From positions 1 through 5,087 of the forward strand of contig PWIZ01000079.1 in assembly GCA_003560175.1 (NCBI GenBank): 5,087 nt of DNA, in the 5' to 3' direction. The notes beneath the pieces are model-generated. The model searched no databases. It worked only from the letters and a program-made list of their open reading frames with translations, and was not told the origin of the DNA. This DNA is from Halomonas sp. Its GTDB lineage: Bacteria > Pseudomonadota > Gammaproteobacteria > Pseudomonadales > Halomonadaceae. Shown in pieces: positions 1 to 5,087 of this stretch. The position numbers and the translations under genes are program-made. Position 1 is the stretch's first letter; every line of letters begins with the position of its first letter.

Positions 1-10
1 GGCATCATTC

Positions 11-16
11 ACGGAG
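11..16 (+). promoter_or_regulatory. Ribosome binding site of the tmm-like gene
   Basis: ACGGAG lies 6 nt before the ATG at 23 and is a fair Shine-Dalgarno match. It supports that ATG as the start, as does the protein beginning directly with the FAD-binding Rossmann strand. The promoter is not inside the 22 bases available upstream. Confidence 0.7.
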
Positions 17-22
17 CCCTTC

Positions 23-1405
23 ATGACCAAACGCGTTGCCATCATAGGCGCAGGCCCCAGCGGCCTGGCACAGCTGCGAGCCTTCCAATCCGCTTTCGAC
101 AAGGGCGCAGAGCCTGTCGAACTGGTCTGCTACGAGAAGCAGGGAGATTGGGGGGGACAGTGGAACTACACCTGGCGCACCGGCCTCGATGCCCATGGCG
201 AACCCGTGCACAGCAGCATGTATCGCTACCTGTGGTCCAACGGTCCCAAGGAGTGTCTGGAGTTCGCCGATTACAGCTTCGAGGAGCACTTCGGCAAACC
301 GATCGCCTCCTACCCGCCCCGCGCCGTGCTATGGGACTACATCCAGGGTCGCGTCGAGAAGGCCGGTGTGCGCAAGTTCATCCGCTTCAACTGCCCGGTC
401 CATCATGTGGAGTATCGGCAAGCGGATGGCACCTTCCTGATGACCGTGCGTGACCATGAGCGTGATGTCGTCGAGAGCCAGGTGTTCGACCACGTGGTGG
501 TGGCATCCGGCCACTTCTCCACCCCCAACGAGCCCGAGTTCGAAGGCTTCGATACCTTCAACGGCCGTATCCTGCACGCCCACGATTTCCGCGACGCCCT
601 GGAATTCCAGGGCAAGAGCATCCTGCTGGTGGGCAGCAGCTACTCCGCCGAGGATATCGGCTCGCAGTGCTACAAGTACGGGGTGCGCAGTATCACCAGC
701 TGCTACCGCACTCGCCCCATGGGCTTCGACTGGCCCGAAAACTGGGAAGAGAAGCCCTTGCTGCAGCGGGTCGATGGCAACACCGCCTATTTCATCGACG
801 GCACCCAGAAGGAGGTGGATGCCATCATTCTGTGCACCGGCTACCTGCACCACTTTCCCTTCCTACCGGACACACTTCGCCTGCAGACCCACAACCGCCT
901 GTGGCCCCTGGGCCTCTACCGTGGCGTGACCTGGGAGGCCAACTCCAGGCTCTTCTACCTGGGCATGCAGGATCAGTGGTACACCTTCAATATGTTCGAC
1001 GCCCAGGCCTGGTACGTTCGCGACATCATCCTGGGGCGGATCGCCCTGCCCGACCGCGAGACCATGGCGCGCGACAGCCGAAGCTGGCGCGCGCGCGAGG
1101 AGGCCCTGGAGAGCGACGAGGAGATGATTCGCTTTCAGGGCGACTATGTGGCGAGCCTGATCGATGCCACCGACTATCCGAGCTTCGATATTGAGGGAGT
1201 CAACCAGACCTTCCTCGCGTGGGAGAGGCACAAGCACGAGGGCATCATGACCTTCCGCGACAAGTCCTACCGTTCGCTGATAACCGGCACCCAGGCACCG
1301 CCGCATCACACCCGCTGGCTGGACGCCATGGATGACTCCCGAGAGGTCTTCCTCGATGCACCCGCAGCGCGCCGGGCCAGCGCCACTGAAGCCACCCACA
1401 CCTGA
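23..1405 (+). CDS. tmm: Flavin-containing monooxygenase, probable trimethylamine monooxygenase (Tmm)
   Basis: A complete 460-residue cytosolic flavoprotein. The family uses FAD, NADPH and O2 to oxidise trimethylamine to trimethylamine N-oxide. Visible motifs, in order: FAD-binding GAGPSG at residues 9-14; WGGQW at 43-47; SNGPKE from residue 72, with Asn73 in the position of the conserved active-site Asn of bacterial FMOs; the FMO signature FxGxxxHxxxF at 179-189; the NADP-binding GSSYSA turn at 204-209, including Tyr207; CTGY at 271-274; and conserved aromatics such as Trp319 and Trp400. Length matches Tmm (about 445-460 residues), and long stretches match my memory of roseobacter Tmm sequences, including the [12 protein letters not shown] region. 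There is no signal peptide or membrane segment. The C-terminal 15 residues are a non-conserved Ala/Arg/Thr-rich tail. The usual pathway partner, TMAO demethylase (tdm), is not in the window; downstream genes are convergent and unrelated. The FMO family call is close to certain. TMA as main substrate is inference, because these enzymes also oxidise other amines, sulfides and indole. Confidence 0.9.
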   Translation: MTKRVAIIGAGPSGLAQLRAFQSAFDKGAEPVELVCYEKQGDWGGQWNYTWRTGLDAHGEPVHSSMYRYLWSNGPKECLEFADYSFEEHFGKPIASYPPRAVLWDYIQGRVEKAGVRKFIRFNCPVHHVEYRQADGTFLMTVRDHERDVVESQVFDHVVVASGHFSTPNEPEFEGFDTFNGRILHAHDFRDALEFQGKSILLVGSSYSAEDIGSQCYKYGVRSITSCYRTRPMGFDWPENWEEKPLLQRVDGNTAYFIDGTQKEVDAIILCTGYLHHFPFLPDTLRLQTHNRLWPLGLYRGVTWEANSRLFYLGMQDQWYTFNMFDAQAWYVRDIILGRIALPDRETMARDSRSWRAREEALESDEEMIRFQGDYVASLIDATDYPSFDIEGVNQTFLAWERHKHEGIMTFRDKSYRSLITGTQAPPHHTRWLDAMDDSREVFLDAPAARRASATEATHT

Positions 1406-1422
1406 ACCGGCTTGAACCAGTG

Positions 1423-1460
1423 AAAACGACAACGCCTGCCATTCGGCAGGCGTTGTCGTT
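1423..1460 (-). terminator. Rho-independent terminator between convergent tmm and rlmB
   Basis: A perfect 16-bp stem (AACGACAACGCCTGCC at 1425-1440 and its exact complement at 1445-1460) closes on a 4-nt loop. Read on the minus strand, the stem ends in a run of four T (two in the stem, two at 1424-1423), then C. It starts 38 nt past the rlmB stop, so it fits best as the end of the rnr-rlmB operon. It also begins about 20 nt after the tmm stop. On the + strand the stem is followed by GATGATC with no U-tract, so it may stop tmm transcripts less efficiently or serve mainly to stabilise their 3' end. Confidence 0.85.
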
Positions 1461-1498
1461 GATGATCGCCCGGGGTCGAGGCGGCGCCACGCCGAGCA

Positions 1499-2311
1499 CT
1501 AGCTCGCCGCGGCCGCTCGCTCCGTACGCTGGCGCACCACCTCGAACAGGCAGATGCCGGTGGCCACCGAGACATTGAGGCTCGACACGCTGCCCGCCAT
1601 GGGCAGCTTGACCAGCAGATCGCAGGCCTCACGGGTGAGGCGACGCATGCCCTTACCCTCGGCGCCCATCACCAGTGCGGTGGGGCCGGTGAGGTCGGCC
1701 TCATGGACCAGCGCCTCGGCCTCCCCGGCGGTACCGGTGATCCACACCCCCAACTCCTTGAGCCTGGCCAGGGCGCGGGCCAGATTGGTGACCTGGTAGA
1801 CCGGCACGCTCTCGGCAGCACCGCAGGCCACCTTGCGCACCGTGGCGTTGAGCGGCGCCGCCTTGTCCTTCGGCACAATGACGCCGTGCGCACCGGCGGC
1901 ATCGGCGCTGCGCAGACAGGCACCGAAGTTGTGCACGTCGGTAACGCCATCCAGCACTAGCAGCAACGGCGGCGCCCCATGAGGCCAGGCCTCCAGCTTG
2001 AACCACAGCGACGCCTCGCTCTCGAAGGCCAGAGGCGTGGCAAAGGCGACCACACCCTGGTGGGCGGCCCCCTGGGAGAGCCGATCGAGCTCATCGCGGG
2101 GTCGAGCCAGGATGCGAGCACCGCGACTGCCTGCCGACTCCACCAGCTCGGCGAGACGGTCGCCCGCGCTGCCCTCCTGGACCCACAGCTCCCGCGGCGT
2201 CTCGCCGCGGTCAAGCAGGGCGCGGACCGCATGCACGCCAAACACTGCCTCCAGGCCGCCGGGTACCACCGGCTTGCCGCCGGCAGGCCGGCGGGGTCGC
2301 TTCTGCTTCAT
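1499..2311 (-). CDS. rlmB: 23S rRNA (guanosine-2251-2'-O)-methyltransferase RlmB
   Basis: A 270-residue SpoU/TrmH-family (SPOUT, knotted) methyltransferase. The family member RlmB uses S-adenosylmethionine to methylate the 2'-O of G2251 in the P-loop of 23S rRNA. After a basic N-terminal tail (MKQKRPRR), an RNA-binding substrate domain starts near residue 18 (GGLEAVFGVHAVRALL) and runs to about 95. The catalytic domain follows, with SpoU motif 1 DGVTDVHNFGACLRSAD at 121-137 (Asn128 and Arg134 are the conserved polar residues), motif 2 MGAEGKGM at 215-222, and motif 3 LPMAGSVSSLNVSVA at 236-250 (Asn246), which forms the SAM-binding knot. E. coli RlmB is 243 residues; the extra length is the N-terminal tail and a short Ala-rich C-terminus. 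I chose the ATG at 2311. Another in-frame ATG at 2317, which would add two residues, overlaps the Shine-Dalgarno sequence itself and cannot use it. The gene follows rnr by 33 nt and is probably cotranscribed. It ends in TAG. Confidence 0.95.
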   Translation of the reverse strand: MKQKRPRRPAGGKPVVPGGLEAVFGVHAVRALLDRGETPRELWVQEGSAGDRLAELVESAGSRGARILARPRDELDRLSQGAAHQGVVAFATPLAFESEASLWFKLEAWPHGAPPLLLVLDGVTDVHNFGACLRSADAAGAHGVIVPKDKAAPLNATVRKVACGAAESVPVYQVTNLARALARLKELGVWITGTAGEAEALVHEADLTGPTALVMGAEGKGMRRLTREACDLLVKLPMAGSVSSLNVSVATGICLFEVVRQRTERAAAAS

Positions 2312-2316
2312 GACCA

Positions 2317-2322
2317 TCCTTA
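2317..2322 (-). promoter_or_regulatory. Ribosome binding site of rlmB, decides the start
   Basis: The minus strand reads TAAGGA, then TGGTC, then ATG at 2311, giving a 5-nt spacing. The upstream ATG at 2317-2315 shares its A with this motif, so the motif supports the downstream start. No promoter-like hexamers are evident in the short rnr-rlmB gap. Confidence 0.75.
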
Positions 2323-2344
2323 CATCTATGGGAGTGAAGAAGGC

Positions 2345-4759
2345 TCAGCGCCGCGAGCGGCGACGACGGCTGCTGCTGCGCTTCTTGCCGCTACCCTCCT
2401 CGGCCTTGGCCGCCGGAGCGGCCTCGGCCTTGGGCGGCTTGCCACCGGCACGTGCACGCCCTTTACCGGGGGCGTCATCCGCCCCGCTACGGCGGCGCGG
2501 GGCACGCTTGGGGCGCGGCTTGTCATCGGCCAGGGCGAAGTCGATCTTGCGATCATTGAGATCGACCCGGGCTACCTGCACGGAGACCCCATCGCCCAGC
2601 CGGTAGCTCATGCCGCTTCGTTCGCCCTTGAGGCGGTGCTTCTCGGGCTCGTAGTGGTAGTAATCCGAGGGCAGCGAGGTGACGTGCACCAGACCTTCGA
2701 CGTAGACCTCGTCGAGGCGCACGAAGATGCCGAACTGCGTCACCGAGGCGATAGTGCCGTCGAACACATCGCCGAGCTTGTCGGACATGAACTCGCACTT
2801 GAGCCAATCCTCGACGTCACGAGTGGCTTCATCGGCGCGACGCTCGGTCGTCGTGCAGTGCTCACCGAGCTCGAGCATCTGTTCGAAGGTATAGGGTGCC
2901 CACTTGCTTGGCGGCTCCACCAGCGCCCCCTCGGCGCGCAGCACCGTATTGGTCTGGCGCGGCCCACGGATCACCGAACGGATGGCGCGGTGGACCAGCA
3001 GATCCGGATAGCGGCGAATCGGCGAGGTAAAGTGGGCGTAGGCCGGGTAGGCCAGGCCGAAGTGGCCGTCATTCTGGGGCGAGTAGACCGCCCGGCTCAT
3101 GGAGCGCAGCATCACCGTCTGGATGACATCGGCGTCGGGGCGATCCTTGATGACCTCGGCCAGTTCCCGATAGTCCTGGGGCGTCGGTTCGTCGCCGCCG
3201 CCTACGGAGAGGCCCAGCTCGGCCAGGAACAAGCGCAGCTTATCGAGGCGCTCCGGCGAGGGCTTCTCGTGGATGCGGTAGAGGGCCGGTAGGTCGTGCT
3301 TGTCGAGGAAGCGAGCGGTGGCCACGTTGGCCGCCAGCATGCACTCCTCGATGATCTTGTGGGCATTGTTGCGTGAGCGCGGGACGATCTTTTCAATCTT
3401 GCGCTCGTCATTGAAGACGATGGCCGTCTCGGTGGTCTCGAAGTCGATGGCACCGCGCGCCTCACGGGCCTCGCGCAGCACTCGGTAGAGGGAGTGCAGA
3501 TTATGCAGTGAAGGCACCAACTCGCGGTACTCTTCGCGCAAGGCATCGCCCGCCGAGTCGTCCTCGTCGAGGATCGCCGCCACCTTGTTATAGGTAAGGC
3601 GCGCGTGAGACTGGAATACCGCCTCGTAGAAGCGGTAGCGGCTGATGGTGCCGTTCTGGGAGATGTTCATCTCGCAGACCAGGGCCAGGCGGTCGACGGA
3701 GGGGTTCAGCGAGCAGAGTCCGTTGGAGAGCAACTCGGGCAGCATCGGCACCACCTGCCCGGGGAAATAGACCGAGTTCCCACGGTGAATCGCCTCCTGG
3801 TCCAGAGCGCTACCCGGGCGCACATAGTGGGAGACATCGGCGATGGCCACCAGCAGCTTCCAGCTGCCGGACTTGGTCTTCCAGGCGCAGACCGCATCGT
3901 CGAAGTCCTTGGCGGACTCGTCGTCGATGGTCACCAGCGGCACGTCGCGCAGATCGATGCGGCGGTGCTTGTCCTCATCGGCCACCTCGGCAGACATGCT
4001 GGCGATCTGGTCGTCGACCTCCGGCGGGAACTCGGCGGGGATCTCGTAGCTGCGGATGGCGATGTCGATCTCCATCCCCGGATCCATGCGCTCGCCGAGC
4101 ACCTCGATCACCTCGCCCACCGGCTGCACCCGGGTCTCGGGCTGCTGGACGATCTTCGCCGAGATCACCTGACCATCCTTCGCGCCGCCGCACGCACTGT
4201 GCGGGATGATCACCTCTTGAGTGATGCGCGGGTTCTCGGGTATCAGCACCCCGAACTCGGAGGTGTTCTGGCGGTAGACGCCGACGATGGTCTGGGTGTT
4301 GTGGGAGAGCACCTCGGCGATGGTCGCCTCGTCGCGGCCACGGCGATCCCGCCCGCTGATGCGGGCCAGCACGTAGTCACCGTGGAAAGCGCGACGCATC
4401 TGCCGGGGGGGCAGCACCAGATCGGGTTTCTTGCCGTCCTCACGGAGCAGGAAGCCAAAGCCGTCACGGTGGCCGAGCACCTTGCCGCGAATCAGATCGA
4501 GCTTGTCGATCAGCGCATAGGCACCGGCGCGGTTGCGCAGCAGCTGGCCGTCGCGCTCCATGGCGGCCAGGCGCCGGCGCACCGCCTCCTGCAGGTCCTC
4601 GTCGTCGAGGCCCAGCAGACGGCTCATCGTCTCGTGAGTGATCGGTTTTCCGACCTCCTCGAGCCGAGTGAGCAGGTACTCGCGGCTGGGGGCAGGATTG
4701 TCGTACTTGTGGGCCTCGCGGCTGGCGTGCGGGTCGTCGCTGAGCGTCCAGTGGGTCAT
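2345..4759 (-). CDS. rnr: Ribonuclease R (3'-5' exoribonuclease, RNB/RNase II family)
   Basis: An 804-residue protein; E. coli RNase R is 813. The family degrades RNA processively from the 3' end, including structured RNA, and acts in rRNA quality control and in turnover of tmRNA-tagged messages. Domains in order: a winged-helix-like segment at about 24-90 (SREYLLTRLEEVGKPITHE); cold-shock domain 1 at about 89-150 with the RNA-binding GHRDGFGFL; cold-shock domain 2 at about 158-228; the RNB catalytic domain at about 267-600; S1 at about 663-743 (GTIASVTQFGIFVRLD); and a Lys/Arg/Ser/Ala-rich low-complexity tail at about 746-804. The Mg-binding aspartates are seen in TIDDESAKDFDDAV as Asp279, Asp285, Asp287 and Asp288. 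Tyr331 in GNSVYFP corresponds to the RNA-clamping Tyr324 of E. coli. AHFTSPIRRYPDLL carries the conserved arginines at 582-583. I chose the ATG at 4759 because MTHWTL..DPHASREAHKYDNP looks like the native N-terminus of close homologues. A longer open frame reaches a GTG at 4885, but that codon lies inside the predicted promoter. All catalytic residues are intact. Confidence 0.97.
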   Translation of the reverse strand: MTHWTLSDDPHASREAHKYDNPAPSREYLLTRLEEVGKPITHETMSRLLGLDDEDLQEAVRRRLAAMERDGQLLRNRAGAYALIDKLDLIRGKVLGHRDGFGFLLREDGKKPDLVLPPRQMRRAFHGDYVLARISGRDRRGRDEATIAEVLSHNTQTIVGVYRQNTSEFGVLIPENPRITQEVIIPHSACGGAKDGQVISAKIVQQPETRVQPVGEVIEVLGERMDPGMEIDIAIRSYEIPAEFPPEVDDQIASMSAEVADEDKHRRIDLRDVPLVTIDDESAKDFDDAVCAWKTKSGSWKLLVAIADVSHYVRPGSALDQEAIHRGNSVYFPGQVVPMLPELLSNGLCSLNPSVDRLALVCEMNISQNGTISRYRFYEAVFQSHARLTYNKVAAILDEDDSAGDALREEYRELVPSLHNLHSLYRVLREAREARGAIDFETTETAIVFNDERKIEKIVPRSRNNAHKIIEECMLAANVATARFLDKHDLPALYRIHEKPSPERLDKLRLFLAELGLSVGGGDEPTPQDYRELAEVIKDRPDADVIQTVMLRSMSRAVYSPQNDGHFGLAYPAYAHFTSPIRRYPDLLVHRAIRSVIRGPRQTNTVLRAEGALVEPPSKWAPYTFEQMLELGEHCTTTERRADEATRDVEDWLKCEFMSDKLGDVFDGTIASVTQFGIFVRLDEVYVEGLVHVTSLPSDYYHYEPEKHRLKGERSGMSYRLGDGVSVQVARVDLNDRKIDFALADDKPRPKRAPRRRSGADDAPGKGRARAGGKPPKAEAAPAAKAEEGSGKKRSSSRRRRSRR

Positions 4760-4854
4760 GCGTTGAGCATCCTTGGCAGGGTCGATGACGGCATGAGTGG
4801 GATGGCGCACAAGCGCCGCGAGCATGAGGTCTGGCGTATGATTTCGATTGTCAT
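4756..4854 (-). CDS. Possible 32-codon upstream ORF in the rnr leader, TGA overlapping the rnr ATG
   Basis: From an ATG at 4854 a frame of 32 codons (MTIEIIRQTSCSRRLCAIPL, then 12 more residues ending PRMLNA) stops at TGA 4758-4756. The stop overlaps the rnr ATG in the ATGA arrangement typical of translational coupling. Its ATG coincides with one plausible transcription start of the rnr promoter, so it would be leaderless; no Shine-Dalgarno sequence precedes it. The peptide matches no family I recognise and has no clear membrane segment or amino-acid run of an attenuator peptide. An open frame of this length is common by chance at this GC content, so existence as a gene is uncertain. Confidence 0.2.
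   Translation of the reverse strand: MTIEIIRQTSCSRRLCAIPLMPSSTLPRMLNA
4770..4774 (-). promoter_or_regulatory. Probable ribosome binding site of rnr with long spacing
   Basis: AAGGA on the minus strand lies 10 nt before the rnr ATG at 4759, longer than the usual 5-9 nt. An ATG directly abutting it (4770-4768) opens only a four-codon frame (MLNA, then TGA). Nothing better is seen closer to the rnr start. Confidence 0.5.
4804..4817 (-). other. Small hairpin in the rnr 5' leader
   Basis: The minus-strand transcript can pair GGCGC with GCGCC around a 4-nt UUGU loop. It is a short GC-only stem about 45 nt upstream of the rnr start codon. It has no U-tract, so it is not a terminator. A role in mRNA stability or cold response is possible but not shown. 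Confidence 0.35.
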
Positions 4855-4857
4855 ACG
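4835..4857. repeat. Inverted repeat at the predicted rnr transcription start
   Basis: CGTATGA (4835-4841) and TCATACG (4851-4857) form a perfect 7-bp dyad with a 9-nt spacer. It begins 3 nt downstream of the predicted -10 box and spans the expected +1 region, a position suited to a repressor site. If transcription starts at or upstream of 4857, the same bases would instead form a 5'-terminal mRNA stem. No known operator consensus is recognised. Confidence 0.4.
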
Positions 4858-4860
4858 TGC

Positions 4861-4889
4861 AGTATAGCGCTGCGCCGTCCACCACCCAA
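4861..4889 (-). promoter_or_regulatory. Sigma70-type promoter of the rnr-rlmB operon
   Basis: Minus strand: -35 TTGGGT (4889-4884, TTG conserved), a 17-bp spacer, then -10 TATACT (4866-4861, five of six consensus bases). Transcription would start near 4856-4854, leaving a leader of about 95 nt before the rnr ATG at 4759. Its placement inside the upstream extension of the rnr frame argues against the GTG start at 4885. Confidence 0.65.
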
Positions 4890-4953
4890 CCATGGCGAGC
4901 CTCGCCCCCCCGGTTAAAGGCAAGAAAACTACGGCCCGATGCCCTTCTGGCGC

Positions 4954-4981
4954 TTGCATTGACGAGGGAATCGGGTATTAT
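4954..4981 (+). promoter_or_regulatory. Promoter of tRNA-Leu with GC-rich discriminator
   Basis: -35 TTGCAT (4954-4959), a 16-bp spacer, then -10 TATTAT (4976-4981, five of six consensus bases). The -10 is followed by GCGCC, the GC-rich discriminator typical of stable-RNA promoters under stringent (ppGpp) control. The start would fall near 4988, giving a 5' leader of only a few bases. A better -35 hexamer, TTGACG at 4959-4964, is only 11 bp from the -10 and so unlikely to pair with it. An A-rich patch at 4922-4930 lies upstream and could help activation, but this is weak. Confidence 0.65.
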
Positions 4982-4992
4982 GCGCCACGCCT

Positions 4993-5079
4993 GCCCAGAT
5001 GGCGGAATTGGTAGACGCGCTAGCTTCAGGTGCTAGTATCCGTAAGGATGTGGAGGTTCAAGTCCTCTTCTGGGCACCA
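4993..5079 (+). tRNA. tRNA-Leu (anticodon CAG)
   Basis: Complete 87-nt gene including an encoded 3' CCA. The acceptor stem GCCCAGA (4993-4999) pairs perfectly with TCTGGGC (5069-5075), followed by discriminator A and CCA (5077-5079). The D arm has GCGGAATTGGTAGACGC. The anticodon stem CTAGC/GCTAG (5020-5024 and 5032-5036) encloses loop TTCAGGT with anticodon CAG at 5027-5029, reading CUG codons. The long variable arm with stem ATCC/GGAT marks a class II tRNA, as expected for leucine. The T arm has GGAGG-TTCAAGT-CCTCT with one G-U pair. The body closely resembles E. coli tRNA-Leu1. It is divergent from rnr, an arrangement I recall from other gammaproteobacteria such as Pseudomonas. Only 8 bases follow, so no terminator or further tRNA can be assessed. 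Confidence 0.98.
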
Positions 5080-5087
5080 TCGCTCCC

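Noticed and set aside
150..156. Run of seven G inside tmm, a possible slippage or phase-variation site
   Set aside because: The run encodes part of the conserved WGGQ motif, the frame is intact through it, and the length is ordinary for this GC content.
329..853. 174-codon minus-strand open frame inside tmm
   Set aside because: It is fully contained in a gene with clear FMO motifs and shows no ribosome binding site or domain of its own.
1482..1494. CGGCG-CCA-CGCCG short inverted repeat just after the rlmB stop
   Set aside because: Only a 5-bp stem in very GC-rich sequence, with no T-run. The stronger hairpin at 1425-1460 explains termination.
1979..3292. 437-codon + strand open frame across the rlmB/rnr junction
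   Set aside because: It is antisense to two well-supported genes, shows no recognisable motif, and its composition is that expected from the opposite strand of high-GC coding DNA.
4849..4854. + strand TTGTCA as a -35 box of a second promoter towards the tRNA
   Set aside because: No acceptable -10 hexamer lies 16-18 bp downstream; that stretch reads GC-rich sequence.
3605..4867. 420-codon + strand open frame antisense to the 5' half of rnr
   Set aside because: The rnr domains and catalytic residues lie on the other strand over the same bases. The frame is rich in His, Asp, Leu and Gly as GC-driven shadows usually are, and it has no family resemblance.
4993..5079. tRNA 3' end as an integration site for a mobile element
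   Set aside because: Only 8 bases follow the tRNA and no repeat of its 3' end or integrase gene is visible in the window.

Overview
The window reads as a high-GC gammaproteobacterial chromosome segment, most likely from a Halomonas-type marine or halophilic bacterium. That assignment rests on the protein style and on the conserved neighbourhood tRNA-Leu / rnr / rlmB; it is inference, not a database result. The window holds three full protein genes and one tRNA gene.

Layout. From 23 to 1405 on the + strand lies a flavin-containing monooxygenase that closely resembles bacterial trimethylamine monooxygenase (Tmm), which makes trimethylamine N-oxide (TMAO). Its own promoter lies outside the window. 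It is convergent with a minus-strand operon, and a perfect 16-bp hairpin at 1425-1460 separates the two. The minus-strand operon runs rnr (RNase R, 4759 to 2345) and then rlmB (23S rRNA Gm2251 methyltransferase, 2311 to 1499), with a 33-nt gap that carries the rlmB ribosome binding site. The rnr promoter is visible at 4861-4889. Divergent from it, a + strand promoter at 4954-4981 drives a complete tRNA-Leu(CAG) with encoded CCA at 4993-5079. The last 8 bases hold nothing recognisable.

How the parts work together. RNase R degrades structured and defective RNA and takes part in rRNA quality control. RlmB modifies the peptidyl-transferase P-loop of 23S rRNA. With the adjacent tRNA they form a core translation and RNA-maintenance block. 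The Tmm gene is metabolically unrelated: methylamine use, or TMAO as a compatible solute. It sits where rpsF often follows rlmB in related bacteria, so it looks like an accessory gene beside a core block.

No novel multi-gene system is evident. The parts most worth a second look are the rnr leader (a dyad at the predicted transcription start, and a possible leaderless 32-codon upstream ORF whose stop overlaps the rnr start as ATGA) and the placement of tmm. Most other long open frames are antisense shadows produced by the high GC content.
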